Shown piece after piece: positions 8,939 through 17,076 of a DNA stretch of 64,000 bases (positions are counted from its first letter, which is position 1; every line of letters begins with the position of its first letter). The notes beneath the pieces were generated by a model. It was not told the DNA's origin. It saw only the letters and a program-made list of their open reading frames with translations, and did no database searches. The translations under genes were made by a program, and so were the position numbers. The stretch is taken from assembly GCA_945911015.1 (NCBI GenBank), contig CAMDZW010000004.1, positions 62,001 to 126,000 of the forward strand, read 5' to 3'. This stretch comes from an uncultured Propionibacteriaceae bacterium (lineage in GTDB: Bacteria > Actinomycetota > Actinomycetes > Propionibacteriales > Propionibacteriaceae).

Positions 8939-9826
8939 ATGGCGACTTTGAAATCACTTGAGCTGTTCCGCGAGGTTGACGACACCTTTGCCGCTCACGT
9001 GGCCGAGCACGGCTTCGCGGTCCTGGCCGATGCCCTCGACCCCTCGGAGGTCGCGGCTGTCAACGCCGAGACGCTGCGACTGTGCCGCAGCGACCTCACC
9101 ACGATCGCCCGCGGCCAGGGTGCCGCGGACGAGTCGATGTCCGACGACGACGCCTTGAGGCGATACTCGGCGATCCACAACCCTGACAAGCTGTCGGAGT
9201 ATCTCAACGGCATGGTCGCCCACCCGCGGGTGGTCCACGCGCTGACCTCGGTGATCGGCCCCGACGTCAAGTCCATGCAGTCCATGATGTTCATCAAGGC
9301 GTCCGGCAAGCCGGGCCAGGCCTGGCACCAGGATGAGTACTTCATCCCGACCCGTGACCGGTCCCTGCATGCGGCCTGGATCGCCCTGGACGATGCGACC
9401 GTCGACAACGGATGCCTCTGGGTGCTTCCCGGGTCACACCGTCGCGGGGTGCTCTATCCGGCCGACCAGCAGGACAACGTCGACGAATTCGGGTGCACCA
9501 TCGAGGCGCGAGACTTCCCGTACAGCGACGAGGACGCAGTCCCTGTTGAGATCCCGGCCGGTGCCGCGCTGATCTTCAACGGATACCTGCTGCATCGTTC
9601 GCTGCGCAACTCCGGCCAGCACGGCTACCGGCGTGCCTTCGTCAACCACTACATGAGCTGTTCCTCGCTGTTGCCCTGGCAGCTGCCGGACGGCGTCAAG
9701 GTCGGAGACGGCGATTACCGCGACATCGTCGTCGTCGCGGGCACCGATCCTTATGCGTACAAGGGCATCGAGACCCGCCGACGTGCTCACATCCGCCGCG
9801 ACGGCGACACCGGCTGCGACTCCTGA
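8939..9826 (+). CDS. PhyH-family Fe(II)/2-oxoglutarate dioxygenase
   Basis: A 295-residue cytoplasmic dioxygenase. The iron ligands are visible: His130 and Asp132 in AWHQDEYF and the distal His219 in GYLLHRSLRN; the YRRAF arginine about 12 residues later would bind 2-oxoglutarate. WVLPGSH is characteristic of the phytanoyl-CoA hydroxylase-like family, whose members hydroxylate or demethylate many small molecules. The start at 8939 is chosen because conserved sequence begins there and upstream ATGs lie in the operator. No Shine-Dalgarno is seen, consistent with leaderless translation. Co-regulation with the importer suggests it removes a methyl or hydroxylates a modified sugar; this is inference. 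Confidence 0.82.
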   Translation: MATLKSLELFREVDDTFAAHVAEHGFAVLADALDPSEVAAVNAETLRLCRSDLTTIARGQGAADESMSDDDALRRYSAIHNPDKLSEYLNGMVAHPRVVHALTSVIGPDVKSMQSMMFIKASGKPGQAWHQDEYFIPTRDRSLHAAWIALDDATVDNGCLWVLPGSHRRGVLYPADQQDNVDEFGCTIEARDFPYSDEDAVPVEIPAGAALIFNGYLLHRSLRNSGQHGYRRAFVNHYMSCSSLLPWQLPDGVKVGDGDYRDIVVVAGTDPYAYKGIETRRRAHIRRDGDTGCDS

Positions 9827-9828
9827 CT

Positions 9829-11046
9829 GTGGGCGACGAGCAGGCATGGGCGAGCGGCCTCCTGGCCGAGTTCGATCCCGGGGAGTCCGGTGAGCACTGG
9901 CAGCTGGTCTGCACCGGAGACTGGATGCCACGCGACGGTCACGTCGAAGCGATGGCTGCCGACCCGGTCAGCTTCTACGGCGACCTCCTGCCGGAGTTGG
10001 CGGGCGCGGATCTGCGGATGGTCAATGTCGAGTGCGTGCTGGGCGAGGCGGGTGAGCCGATCCCCAAGGACGGCCCGAACCTGCGGGTGGCCGAACATCT
10101 GGTCGCCTCGTTGACGTCGGTGCCCTTCGACATTGCTTGTCTGGCCAACAATCACACCGCAGACTTCGGCGAGCCCGGGCTGCGCCGGACCATCGACGTG
10201 CTGGAGACCGCCGGGCTGCGTACGGTCGGCGCCGGGAGCACCGGGGACGAGGCGGCGCAACCGCTGACCGTCCCGGTCCGCGGTGTCGAGGTCACCGTGG
10301 TCAACTGCGGTGAGGGTGAGGAGTGCCGGTCCATCGACGGCGGCCCCGGTGTGCACGGGCTCGACCTGATCACCCTCGAGGACCAGATCCAGTCGGAGAA
10401 GGAAGCCGGGAGGGTCGTCGTGGTGGTCTTCCACGGCGGGCGCGAACATGTCCCCGTACCGCCGCCGTACGTGGTGCGCGACCTGCGAGCCATTGCCCGG
10501 ATGGGCGCCGATGTCGTGCTCGGCCACCATCCACATGTCCCCCAGGGTTTCGAGGTCCACCACGGTGTCCCGATCGCCTACAGCCTGGGCAACTTCGCGT
10601 TCTGGTTCGACACCGAGCGGTTCTTCCACCACGTCGGGTATGCGGTGCAGATCGACTTCATCGACACGGCTGTCCGCACCGTCCGTGCTGTCCCCTACCT
10701 CATCGAGCAGCACGGGCTGCGCCGATTGACCGGTCCGGCGCGGGAGCGGTTCAACCGGGCGATGGCCGCCGCGTCGGCGGTGCTCACCGACGACGCCGCG
10801 ATCACCGATGCCTGGAATGCCGCCGTGGACCATTACGCGAACCCGGATGAGGTCCGCAAGTGGATGCTGCGCGGAGCCGACACCCTCGCAGCCGACGACC
10901 GGCACCGGGTCGGCGGTCTGGCCAACCGCTTCCTCACCCCGGCCCACACCGAGCTGCTGAGCCGCGGCCTGTTCCGCCACGCCCATGGCGTCCGAGGCAC
11001 TGCCAGCGAAGCCGCCCGCAGTCTGCTGAACCAGTACCTCAACTGA
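9829..11046 (+). CDS. CapA-family metallophosphoesterase-like protein
   Basis: A 405-residue protein of the CapA/PgsA family (calcineurin-like fold). Metal-site motifs appear in order: CTGDWMPR, NVECVLG, LANNHTADFG, FHGGRE and GHHPHVPQG, then YSLGNFAFW. The GTG start lies 2 bp after the dioxygenase stop, so it is in the same operon. It lacks the N-terminal membrane anchor of classical CapA proteins and has an extra C-terminal helical part of about 110 residues. The family name comes from capsule polyglutamate synthesis, but many members sit in sugar operons with unknown substrates, as here. Confidence 0.8.
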   Translation: MGDEQAWASGLLAEFDPGESGEHWQLVCTGDWMPRDGHVEAMAADPVSFYGDLLPELAGADLRMVNVECVLGEAGEPIPKDGPNLRVAEHLVASLTSVPFDIACLANNHTADFGEPGLRRTIDVLETAGLRTVGAGSTGDEAAQPLTVPVRGVEVTVVNCGEGEECRSIDGGPGVHGLDLITLEDQIQSEKEAGRVVVVVFHGGREHVPVPPPYVVRDLRAIARMGADVVLGHHPHVPQGFEVHHGVPIAYSLGNFAFWFDTERFFHHVGYAVQIDFIDTAVRTVRAVPYLIEQHGLRRLTGPARERFNRAMAAASAVLTDDAAITDAWNAAVDHYANPDEVRKWMLRGADTLAADDRHRVGGLANRFLTPAHTELLSRGLFRHAHGVRGTASEAARSLLNQYLN

Positions 11047-11063
11047 GCCACGCCGAACCGGAC

Positions 11064-11218
11064 GGTCAGCACCCCACCACGGGGGGCCAGCACATCCCGG
11101 TGTGGGTCAGCCGGTCCAGAGGCGGGCCAGCCCTGACCCGGAGGCACGCTGGCCAGCACCGGGGTGTGCTGACCTTCCGGCACGGGGTTGCACTGGCCCG
11201 TACTGAAGTGTGCTGACC
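11064..11218. repeat. Cluster of GGYCAGCAC repeats between convergent genes
   Basis: The 9-mer GGYCAGCAC occurs three times forward (11064-11072, 11085-11093, 11151-11159) and twice inverted (11166-11174, 11210-11218). The third and fourth copies make a near-perfect 9-bp stem with a 6-nt loop. The stretch 11047-11306 has no gene and lies between two convergent coding regions, so it probably works as a bidirectional Rho-type or hairpin terminator. Confidence 0.5.
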
Positions 11219-11306
11219 TTCGTGCGGGCCCACAGTGCGTGGAGTTTCTCAGTCAGGCGGCCTCGCCCGTGGAGCCGGTGTCCGACTGGAGGTGGGACAG
11301 CCTCGC

Positions 11307-13031
11307 TCAGGGTCGACCGAATTCGGTCAGCGAGACACCCCAGCCCAGTGCGCGTGAATCGACGAGGCGCCAGCCGGCCTGCGTCGCGCGCTCGGTCACC
11401 TTGGCCACGGTCCGTGGCGGCACCCCGATCGCGGCCAGGCCGAGCAGTGCGTCCTCGGCACGGCCCGGACTCAGCGCATCGTGGTCAGTGGATTCAATGA
11501 CCACGAGCCGGTCGGTGACCCGGCCGAGCTCGCTCAGCAGCCCTTCCGTCTCGGCGTCGGTGCGGTGACACAGCTCGTACGCAATCACCGCGACATCGCA
11601 GTCGGACCAGTGTGACTGCCACTGCCACTGGGGTTGCGGGCGGTCCAGGCTCTCCTGGAGCACGGAGATGACGTCGATCCCTGCCACGACAGTGATCTCG
11701 GGCCCGTCGGGCAGTGCTTCGCCAACGATCCCGGCCGCCGCACCGGACAGGCTGACGCGGGCACCCGCGCCAAGTCCGGCCCACAGCTCAAGGGCGGTGA
11801 TGCCGGTCGTGAGGTAGCGCAGCTGGCCGGCATGTTCGATCAGCTCGGCGAATCGCTCCGGATCCTCGTTGGCCTCCTGCCACAGGGATTTCCCCCGCGC
11901 CGCCTGCCAGGGCGGCGCCCCCGTCTGCAGGGCTCCGGCCAAGCCGGCAAGGCTGAGGAGTTGATCGGCCTCATGTCCGACCAATTCGTCGACGAGGTGA
12001 TCGTCATCGAGCAGCTGCGCACCCACCGGACCCATCCGCCAACCATGGTCGTCATGGCTGACCACATCGGCCTCGGCCAGCACCTGGAGCAACGGCACCA
12101 GCGCCGTGGGCGGGACCTCTGCCCGTACAGCCAGGTGGTCAGTGGTGCGAGGACCGGCGGCCAACTCCTGCAGCACACCGAGCTGCAGACCCGCCCGGGT
12201 GGCGAACCAAGCCAGCGGCGACGGCGGACCGGCCGGTTCCGGTTCGCCCTCGGCTTCGACCCGGTGCCAGTAGCCGGTGACATCGATGTGTGTACGGGGA
12301 AGTCCGCGTTCGTGACGCAGATGGCGCCGCAGCGGGAGCAGCGCCCGGGACTCTCCGGCCGCCCAGGCGTAGACCTGCCCGGTCCACCATTCGAGCTCCC
12401 GGACAGCATCGGGCAGCTGTTCGGGTTCGGTGACCCAGCGCACGGTGTCACCCTCCCGTACGGGCAGAGGGATCCGACTGTCGGCGGGGCCGGCCAGGAC
12501 CAACTGGGCCGGCCGGTCGACCGGCCGTTCGTCGAGGAAGCGGGCAATCGCGGGCAGCGCCGTCTCGTCGCCGACCAGCAACAGCCAGTCGATGTCGTCG
12601 GGCAGGACCGTCGACGCCTTCGGCCCGACGAACCACAGCTCAGTGCCCGCAGTGGCCGTACGTGCCCATCGGGCCGCAGGGCCGTCGCCATGCATCACGA
12701 ACTCGAGGTCGAGCTCGCCCGCCTCGAGATCAATCCGTCGCGGCGTGTAGTCGCGGCTCACCCGTTGCGGCGCCGGGGTCCATTCGATCCCGTGGGCGAG
12801 CTGTACGGGCAGCACCTCGTCGATCGGCCCGTCCGGATTGAAGATCAGCTTGATGTGGTCATCGAAACCGGGAGCCGTGAATGGCGTCAGGTCGAGGCCG
12901 TCACGAGTGAAGGCGCCCAGCTGGTCCCCGGTGAGGGTGATGCGCCGCAACCTCGCTGAGACGTCCACGACCCGTTCCACCCGGACACAGCGGACGACGA
13001 GTGGATGGGAGATCATCTGCCGAGCGGCCAT
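11307..13031 (-). CDS. Siderophore-interacting protein fused to methyltransferase-like domain
   Basis: A 574-residue two-part protein. Residues 1 to about 260 form a siderophore-interacting ferric reductase: an FAD-binding beta-barrel with RDYTPRRID and the C-terminal NAD(P)-like half with LLVGDETALPAIARFL and WAAGESRAL. Residues from about 275 resemble SAM-dependent O-methyltransferases: a winged-helix dimerisation part (LQELAAGPRTTDHLAV) and a Rossmann-like half in which the usual glycine motif is replaced by GAAAGIVGEAL. It starts 3 bp after the siderophore-binding lipoprotein stop, so one operon. The first half should release iron by reducing ferric siderophore in the cytoplasm; the role of the second half is unknown. 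Confidence 0.82.
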   Translation of the reverse strand: MAARQMISHPLVVRCVRVERVVDVSARLRRITLTGDQLGAFTRDGLDLTPFTAPGFDDHIKLIFNPDGPIDEVLPVQLAHGIEWTPAPQRVSRDYTPRRIDLEAGELDLEFVMHGDGPAARWARTATAGTELWFVGPKASTVLPDDIDWLLLVGDETALPAIARFLDERPVDRPAQLVLAGPADSRIPLPVREGDTVRWVTEPEQLPDAVRELEWWTGQVYAWAAGESRALLPLRRHLRHERGLPRTHIDVTGYWHRVEAEGEPEPAGPPSPLAWFATRAGLQLGVLQELAAGPRTTDHLAVRAEVPPTALVPLLQVLAEADVVSHDDHGWRMGPVGAQLLDDDHLVDELVGHEADQLLSLAGLAGALQTGAPPWQAARGKSLWQEANEDPERFAELIEHAGQLRYLTTGITALELWAGLGAGARVSLSGAAAGIVGEALPDGPEITVVAGIDVISVLQESLDRPQPQWQWQSHWSDCDVAVIAYELCHRTDAETEGLLSELGRVTDRLVVIESTDHDALSPGRAEDALLGLAAIGVPPRTVAKVTERATQAGWRLVDSRALGWGVSLTEFGRP

Positions 13032-13034
13032 GGA

Positions 13035-14045
13035 TCAGCCGAACAGCTCTGCGATGTGGTCGATCACGGCCAAGGTCTGGTCGTAGTCCGCCCGGAACGC
13101 CCAGTTGGGCAGGTCGTAGGCGTGACCGTTGCTGAACGACGGCAGACGGGAGAAGATCGGATCCTTGCCGACCGACTCGACCGTGGCCGCATTGTTGAGG
13201 AAGCCACAGACGAACAGGCTGGGCTGGTCGGCGAGCTCTCCGACCTTTTCCATCGACATCTCGAACATGTCACCGCCGGGGGTGTACGGCTCGAGGCCCT
13301 CGTCCTCGGCAACGGTCGACGGATCGAGGCCGAGCTGGTCGAAGAGCTGCCACAGCGAGGAGTTGGGCATGAACCCGTACGGCTTGGTCGGTTCCGAGAA
13401 GGTCACGGCCAGCACCGGACCGGGCGGAGGCGTGATGGCGGCGCGGACCTCGGCGATCCGATCCTCGAAGGCCGTCACCAGCTGGGGCGCGGCCTCCTCG
13501 GTGCCGAAGGCCTGAGCCATGAACTCCAGCTGTTCCTGCCAAGTGGTCAACGATTTGTCGACGATCACCGTCGGAGCGATCTGGCTCAGCCGGTCATGGT
13601 TGTCGGTGGCGACCACCCACGGCAATCCGACGCCACCGGCGACGATCAGGTCGGGATCGAGAGCGGCAATCTCCTCCATCGCGAATCCGTCGACAGTCCA
13701 GGTGAGCATCGTCGTGCCGGCGGTTTCCGCGGCTTCGGCCCAGAACTCACTCGGTTCGCCGGTGGCGACATCGGAGGCCTCGGTGGTGGCGCCGACCACG
13801 GGAACGCCGAGATGGAAGGCCAACCCGGTGAGGGCGTAGTTGAGCATGACCACCCGCTGCGGGGTACCGGGCACAGTGATCTCGCCCTGGGCCGTCGGCA
13901 CCACGCGGGTCGCCACCGCCTGGTCAACACTGGTGGCCGGAGCGGTCGGATCAACCGGGTCAGCCGAGCTGCAGCCCGCCAGGCCCACCCCAGCGATGAC
14001 GGTCGACAGGGCAGCCGAGCTGAGCAACGTACGCCGCGAGAACAT
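13035..14045 (-). CDS. Ferric-siderophore-binding ABC lipoprotein (FepB/FhuD-like)
   Basis: A 336-residue solute-binding protein of the siderophore class. MFSRRTLLSSAALS and the lipobox VGLAGC give a lipoprotein, perhaps Tat-exported. The mature part has the PQRVVMLNYALTGLAFHLGV opening and the long backbone helix of class III binding proteins. The start at 14045 has AAAGGTG 6 nt upstream. No permease or ATPase gene follows, so it must share an importer encoded elsewhere. An IdeR-type box covers its promoter, predicting derepression under iron starvation. Confidence 0.88.
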   Translation of the reverse strand: MFSRRTLLSSAALSTVIAGVGLAGCSSADPVDPTAPATSVDQAVATRVVPTAQGEITVPGTPQRVVMLNYALTGLAFHLGVPVVGATTEASDVATGEPSEFWAEAAETAGTTMLTWTVDGFAMEEIAALDPDLIVAGGVGLPWVVATDNHDRLSQIAPTVIVDKSLTTWQEQLEFMAQAFGTEEAAPQLVTAFEDRIAEVRAAITPPPGPVLAVTFSEPTKPYGFMPNSSLWQLFDQLGLDPSTVAEDEGLEPYTPGGDMFEMSMEKVGELADQPSLFVCGFLNNAATVESVGKDPIFSRLPSFSNGHAYDLPNWAFRADYDQTLAVIDHIAELFG

Positions 14046-14087
14046 GAAGCACCTTTCTGTGGCGGGATCTGGACCCACCCGCCGTCC

Positions 14088-14106
14088 TTAGGCGAGCCTA
14101 ACTATA
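14088..14106. promoter_or_regulatory. IdeR/DtxR iron box over divergent promoters
   Basis: The 19-mer at 14088-14106 agrees at 14 of 19 positions with the DtxR/IdeR consensus; the core AGCCTAAC is intact. TATAGT on the minus strand (14107-14102) would be the -10 of the siderophore lipoprotein and TATACT on the plus strand overlaps it, so one iron-loaded repressor dimer pair could block both directions. Confidence 0.75.
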
Positions 14107-14189
14107 CTGTGGCGTGGGCTGGCCGACAGATCTGACATCGGTACGCCACAGCTGACGATTTCTGCTCAGCCGGACTCGGGAGGAGCCCC

Positions 14190-14966
14190 ATGACGGCCAC
14201 CTTGACCACCGTTGTGCCACGGACTGCGGTGCGATTCCGCAGCCATGGCACTCACCGGCACGACATGGCCCACCTGATCCATGTGATCCGCGGCGAGGCG
14301 ACCGTGGTGGCCGACGGAGAGCCGTACCATCTGGCCGAGGGCGAGACCCTGTGGCTGGCCGCCCAGGTGCCGCACTCCTTGACCGGCCACGACGACACGA
14401 TCACCTTCGGGCCGATGGTGGGGCCGGCTGCGGCACCACCCGAACGAGTCGTCCGGCTGGGACGGCAGGCCGAGTTGGCCCAACTGCTACTGACGGCCAT
14501 GTCGGCCGCACCGCAGACCGACGAGGAGATCCGGCCCTTCCGCCACAGCATCGAACAACTCCTGCTCGACCTGCGAGAACGCCCCTGGCCGCTGACCGCC
14601 CCCACCCAGCCGGCCGCCCGCCGCATCGCTCTGCGCCTCATCGCCGGGCGGGATCTTGCGCTGCCGTTGGACGACTTGGCCGGTCACGAGTTCACCAGCG
14701 TCCGGCAGGTGCAGCGCGCCTTCGTCGACGAGACCGGCCTCACCTTCTCGACCTGGCGGACCCGCGCCCGACTCAATGCAGCCGCCCGCTCGCTGCGTGC
14801 CGGCGTCGGATTCGGCAGAGCTGCTGTCACCGCCGGGTACGCAACCCGGGACGGACTGCTCCGCGCCATCGTGCGGGAGACTCGGCTGCCTGCCAGCCAG
14901 GTCCAGGCCGACCCGGTGGCCGCGCTCCGCGCGACGACTGGCGACACTCCCGGTGGTTCAGCATGA
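14190..14966 (+). CDS. AraC-family transcriptional regulator
   Basis: A 258-residue regulator. Residues 15-90 form a cupin-like sensor (HRHDMAHLIHVIRGEATV, LAAQVPHSL). The C-terminal 100 residues contain two helix-turn-helix units, the first around DLAGHEFTSVRQVQRAFVDE and the second around VTAGYATRDGLLRAIV. GGGAGGAG lies 5 nt before the ATG. Its position opposite the siderophore genes across an iron box suggests it activates them when a siderophore or effector binds. Its last codons overlap the next gene by ATGA. Confidence 0.85.
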   Translation: MTATLTTVVPRTAVRFRSHGTHRHDMAHLIHVIRGEATVVADGEPYHLAEGETLWLAAQVPHSLTGHDDTITFGPMVGPAAAPPERVVRLGRQAELAQLLLTAMSAAPQTDEEIRPFRHSIEQLLLDLRERPWPLTAPTQPAARRIALRLIAGRDLALPLDDLAGHEFTSVRQVQRAFVDETGLTFSTWRTRARLNAAARSLRAGVGFGRAAVTAGYATRDGLLRAIVRETRLPASQVQADPVAALRATTGDTPGGSA

Positions 14967-15445
14967 CGGTCGCCGAGTTCTGGGCACGGGCCCGGGCCAC
15001 CACACCGGGGCTGCCGGTCGATCCGCCGAGTGGAGAACCGTGGGGGTTCGGTGCGACACCCGAGCACGCTGATGCGCTGCTCGCGCTCGTCCTGGCCGGG
15101 ATCAAGACCGGCACCTCCAGCTATGTCTGGGAGTACGAGGCCGACAACGAACCCTTGCCGCAGGCCGGACAGTACGACGTGATCCTGGACGGCTCCGGTC
15201 AACCGGCAGCCATCCTGCGGACGGTTTCAGTCGAGGTGGTCCCGTTCAATCGGGTGACTGCCGAGCACGCCCACGCCGAGGGCGAGGATGACCGTACGCT
15301 CGACTCGTGGCGTCGGATCCACCGCGAGTTCTACGAGCAGCACGTCAACCTCGGCCGCCAGTTCGCCGAGGACATGCCGATCGCCTGTGAGCGGTTCGAG
15401 CTCGTGCACCCCACCGGTTTGGACTCTGCCGGGCGGATCCGATAA
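14963..15445 (+). CDS. ASCH-domain protein
   Basis: A 160-residue protein with the ASCH layout: FWARARATTPGLP at the N-terminus, then LVLAGIKTGTSSYVWEYEAD and a closing EFYEQH segment. ASCH domains have a PUA-like beta-barrel linked to RNA binding or to amidohydrolase activity on modified nucleosides. It overlaps the AraC gene by ATGA, so the two are co-translated. No catalytic role can be assigned. Confidence 0.75.
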   Translation: MTVAEFWARARATTPGLPVDPPSGEPWGFGATPEHADALLALVLAGIKTGTSSYVWEYEADNEPLPQAGQYDVILDGSGQPAAILRTVSVEVVPFNRVTAEHAHAEGEDDRTLDSWRRIHREFYEQHVNLGRQFAEDMPIACERFELVHPTGLDSAGRIR

Positions 15446-15471
15446 TGTATCGCCTCGTTGCACTGGCGCGC

Positions 15472-15548
15472 GGGCCCATAGCTCAGACGGTTAGAGCGCT
15501 GCCCTGATAAGGCAGAGGTCGGTGGTTCAAGTCCACCTGGGCCCACCA
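15472..15548 (+). tRNA. tRNA-Ile (GAT)
   Basis: A complete 77-nt tRNA including encoded CCA. The acceptor strands GGGCCCA and TGGGCCC pair fully. The D-arm is GCTC/GAGC, the anticodon stem CTGCC/GGCAG frames the loop CTGATAA with anticodon GAT, and the T-arm is GGTGG-TTCAAGT-CCACC. It stands alone, followed at once by a terminator. Confidence 0.97.
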
Positions 15549-15551
15549 TTG

Positions 15552-15576
15552 AAACCCCTTCTGGCAAGGGGTTTTT
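15552..15576 (+). terminator. Rho-independent terminator after tRNA-Ile
   Basis: AAACCCCTT-CTGGC-AAGGGGTTT gives a 9-bp stem with a 5-nt loop followed by more T residues. It begins 3 nt after the tRNA CCA. Confidence 0.9.
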
Positions 15577-15642
15577 CTGGTTCCAGGGGTCTTCTGGTTC
15601 TGACCACCGTTGGGGCGAAGGCATCCGCAGCCGGTCACCCGC

Positions 15643-16233
15643 TCAGCCCGGCCAGGCCCCGAGAGCCAAGGTGACGATCTCGTGCAGCCGGGCGCGAGGA
15701 ACGCCCGCATTGGATTGGTTCGACAAGCCCTCCCACAGGGTGCGGACCCAGTCGGCCAGGATTGCTGGGTCGGCCTCGGAGCTGAGCCGTCCGGATCGCT
15801 GGTCCGCCTCGATCCGCTCGGTCAGGATCGCGGCCAGTGACAACTGGTGCTCCTCCAAGGCCTGGCGGACATCAATCGTGTCCGAGCCGCCATGGATCGC
15901 AGCGCTGACGACCAGGCAGCTCATCGGGCGCACGGGGTCGGTGAACTCGTCGACCGAATCGCGCAGGATGCGTTCAGCCGCCTCCCGAGCAGTGGGGCTG
16001 GTGACGGCTTCGATGTAGATCGCGGTGTAGCGCTGCATGTATCCCTCGACCGCCTCGGCGAAGAGCGTCTTCTTGTCGCCGAAGGCCGCGTAGAGACTGG
16101 AAGGCGATATCCCCATGGCCGCAGTCAGGTCCGAGAGCGAGGTCCCGTCGTAACCGCGAGCCCAGAACAGGCGCGTTGCAGCGAGCAAGGCAGCGGTGCG
16201 GTCGAAGCCGCGGGGTCGTCCTCGGGTCCTCAC
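15643..16233 (-). CDS. TetR-family transcriptional regulator
   Basis: A 196-residue repressor. The N-terminal helix-turn-helix is clear: AATRLFWARGYDGTSLSDLT followed by GISPSSLYAAFGDKKTLF. The C-terminal ligand domain, with LRDSVDEF and CLVVSAA, resembles the AcrR/YxaF-like group. The GTG start faces the alpha/beta hydrolase gene 79 bp away, and the shared gap contains TTCTAG-N10-CCAGAA, a plausible operator. It most likely represses the hydrolase and itself. Confidence 0.85.
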   Translation of the reverse strand: MRTRGRPRGFDRTAALLAATRLFWARGYDGTSLSDLTAAMGISPSSLYAAFGDKKTLFAEAVEGYMQRYTAIYIEAVTSPTAREAAERILRDSVDEFTDPVRPMSCLVVSAAIHGGSDTIDVRQALEEHQLSLAAILTERIEADQRSGRLSSEADPAILADWVRTLWEGLSNQSNAGVPRARLHEIVTLALGAWPG

Positions 16234-16311
16234 CCCACAATTCTAGTTGGGTTGCTCCAGAAACCGAGGTAGCCTCAATCAGGAACGATCACTCCAGAAC
16301 GGAGCAGGCGA

Positions 16312-17076
16312 ATGGAGTCACGACGGATCGACCGCGACGGCGTACCGCTGCACGGGCTGTGGCGGCCCGGGGACGGAGTGCCAATCGTCGTCGTGCCGGG
16401 GGCGATGGCCGACGCCGAGTCGTACGCGCCGGTGGCCGAGGCGATCGACCATCCAGGCCCGGTGCTGGTCCTTGACCGTCGTGGGCGCTCGGCCAGTGGA
16501 CCCCAAGGCGATGGGTACTCAACCCAGACCGAGGTCGACGACCTCCGGGCCTGGCTCGATCAGCTCGGCGAGCCGGTCCTTCTGGTCGGGTGGAGCTACG
16601 GGGCCGTCATCGCGCTGGAGCTGGCCGCTCACGACCCGCGAGTCCGACAGGTCATCGGGTACGACCCCGTACTGGGCCCGTTCGGGGCCGAGCTGCTCCC
16701 CGCCCTGCGTGAGGCCGGTCCGGATCGGCGGGTGGAGATCATCAATCGCGATCTGTCCCGCGTGCCGGCAGAGGCCGTGGCCGAGCTACGGAACAGCCCG
16801 GCCTGGGCGAGCCTGTGTGGCTTGGCCGTCCCTGTGGTCGCCGAACTCGAGGCCATCAACGCGTTCCGACCGGGCCCGGAGTGGGTCGAGCTGTCGCCTG
16901 CCCTCATCGTCGGCGAACGGAGTCGGGACGTCGAGCCGTACGGCCCTGCCTTCGAGCGAGCCGCGGCGCTGCTTCCGAAGGCCACCACCACGGTGCTGGT
17001 CGGGCACGGACATCTGGCCCATGTCGAGAACCCGACCGCGCTCGGTCGACTCATCACCGAGCTGTTGGCTCACTGA
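16312..17076 (+). CDS. Alpha/beta hydrolase
   Basis: A 254-residue hydrolase with the nucleophile elbow GWSYGA (Ser95), an oxyanion-type VVVPGAMAD segment near residue 28 and the C-terminal histidine region VGHGHLAHVENP. The compact cap and DRRGRSASGP loop are typical of small-ester or lactone hydrolases in this superfamily. GGAG lies 7 nt before the ATG. Its stop codon overlaps the convergent CHAT gene by 7 bp. The divergent TetR gene suggests induction by the substrate. Confidence 0.85.
   Translation: MESRRIDRDGVPLHGLWRPGDGVPIVVVPGAMADAESYAPVAEAIDHPGPVLVLDRRGRSASGPQGDGYSTQTEVDDLRAWLDQLGEPVLLVGWSYGAVIALELAAHDPRVRQVIGYDPVLGPFGAELLPALREAGPDRRVEIINRDLSRVPAEAVAELRNSPAWASLCGLAVPVVAELEAINAFRPGPEWVELSPALIVGERSRDVEPYGPAFERAAALLPKATTTVLVGHGHLAHVENPTALGRLITELLAH

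Noticed and set aside
11634..12959. Plus-strand open frame of 441 codons opposite the siderophore-interacting gene
   Set aside because: Shadow frame; the minus strand carries the FAD and NAD-type motifs.
15331..15710. Minus-strand frames containing DLNHRPLPYQG across the tRNA
   Set aside because: This is the well-known artefact of translating the reverse strand of a tRNA gene, not a protein.
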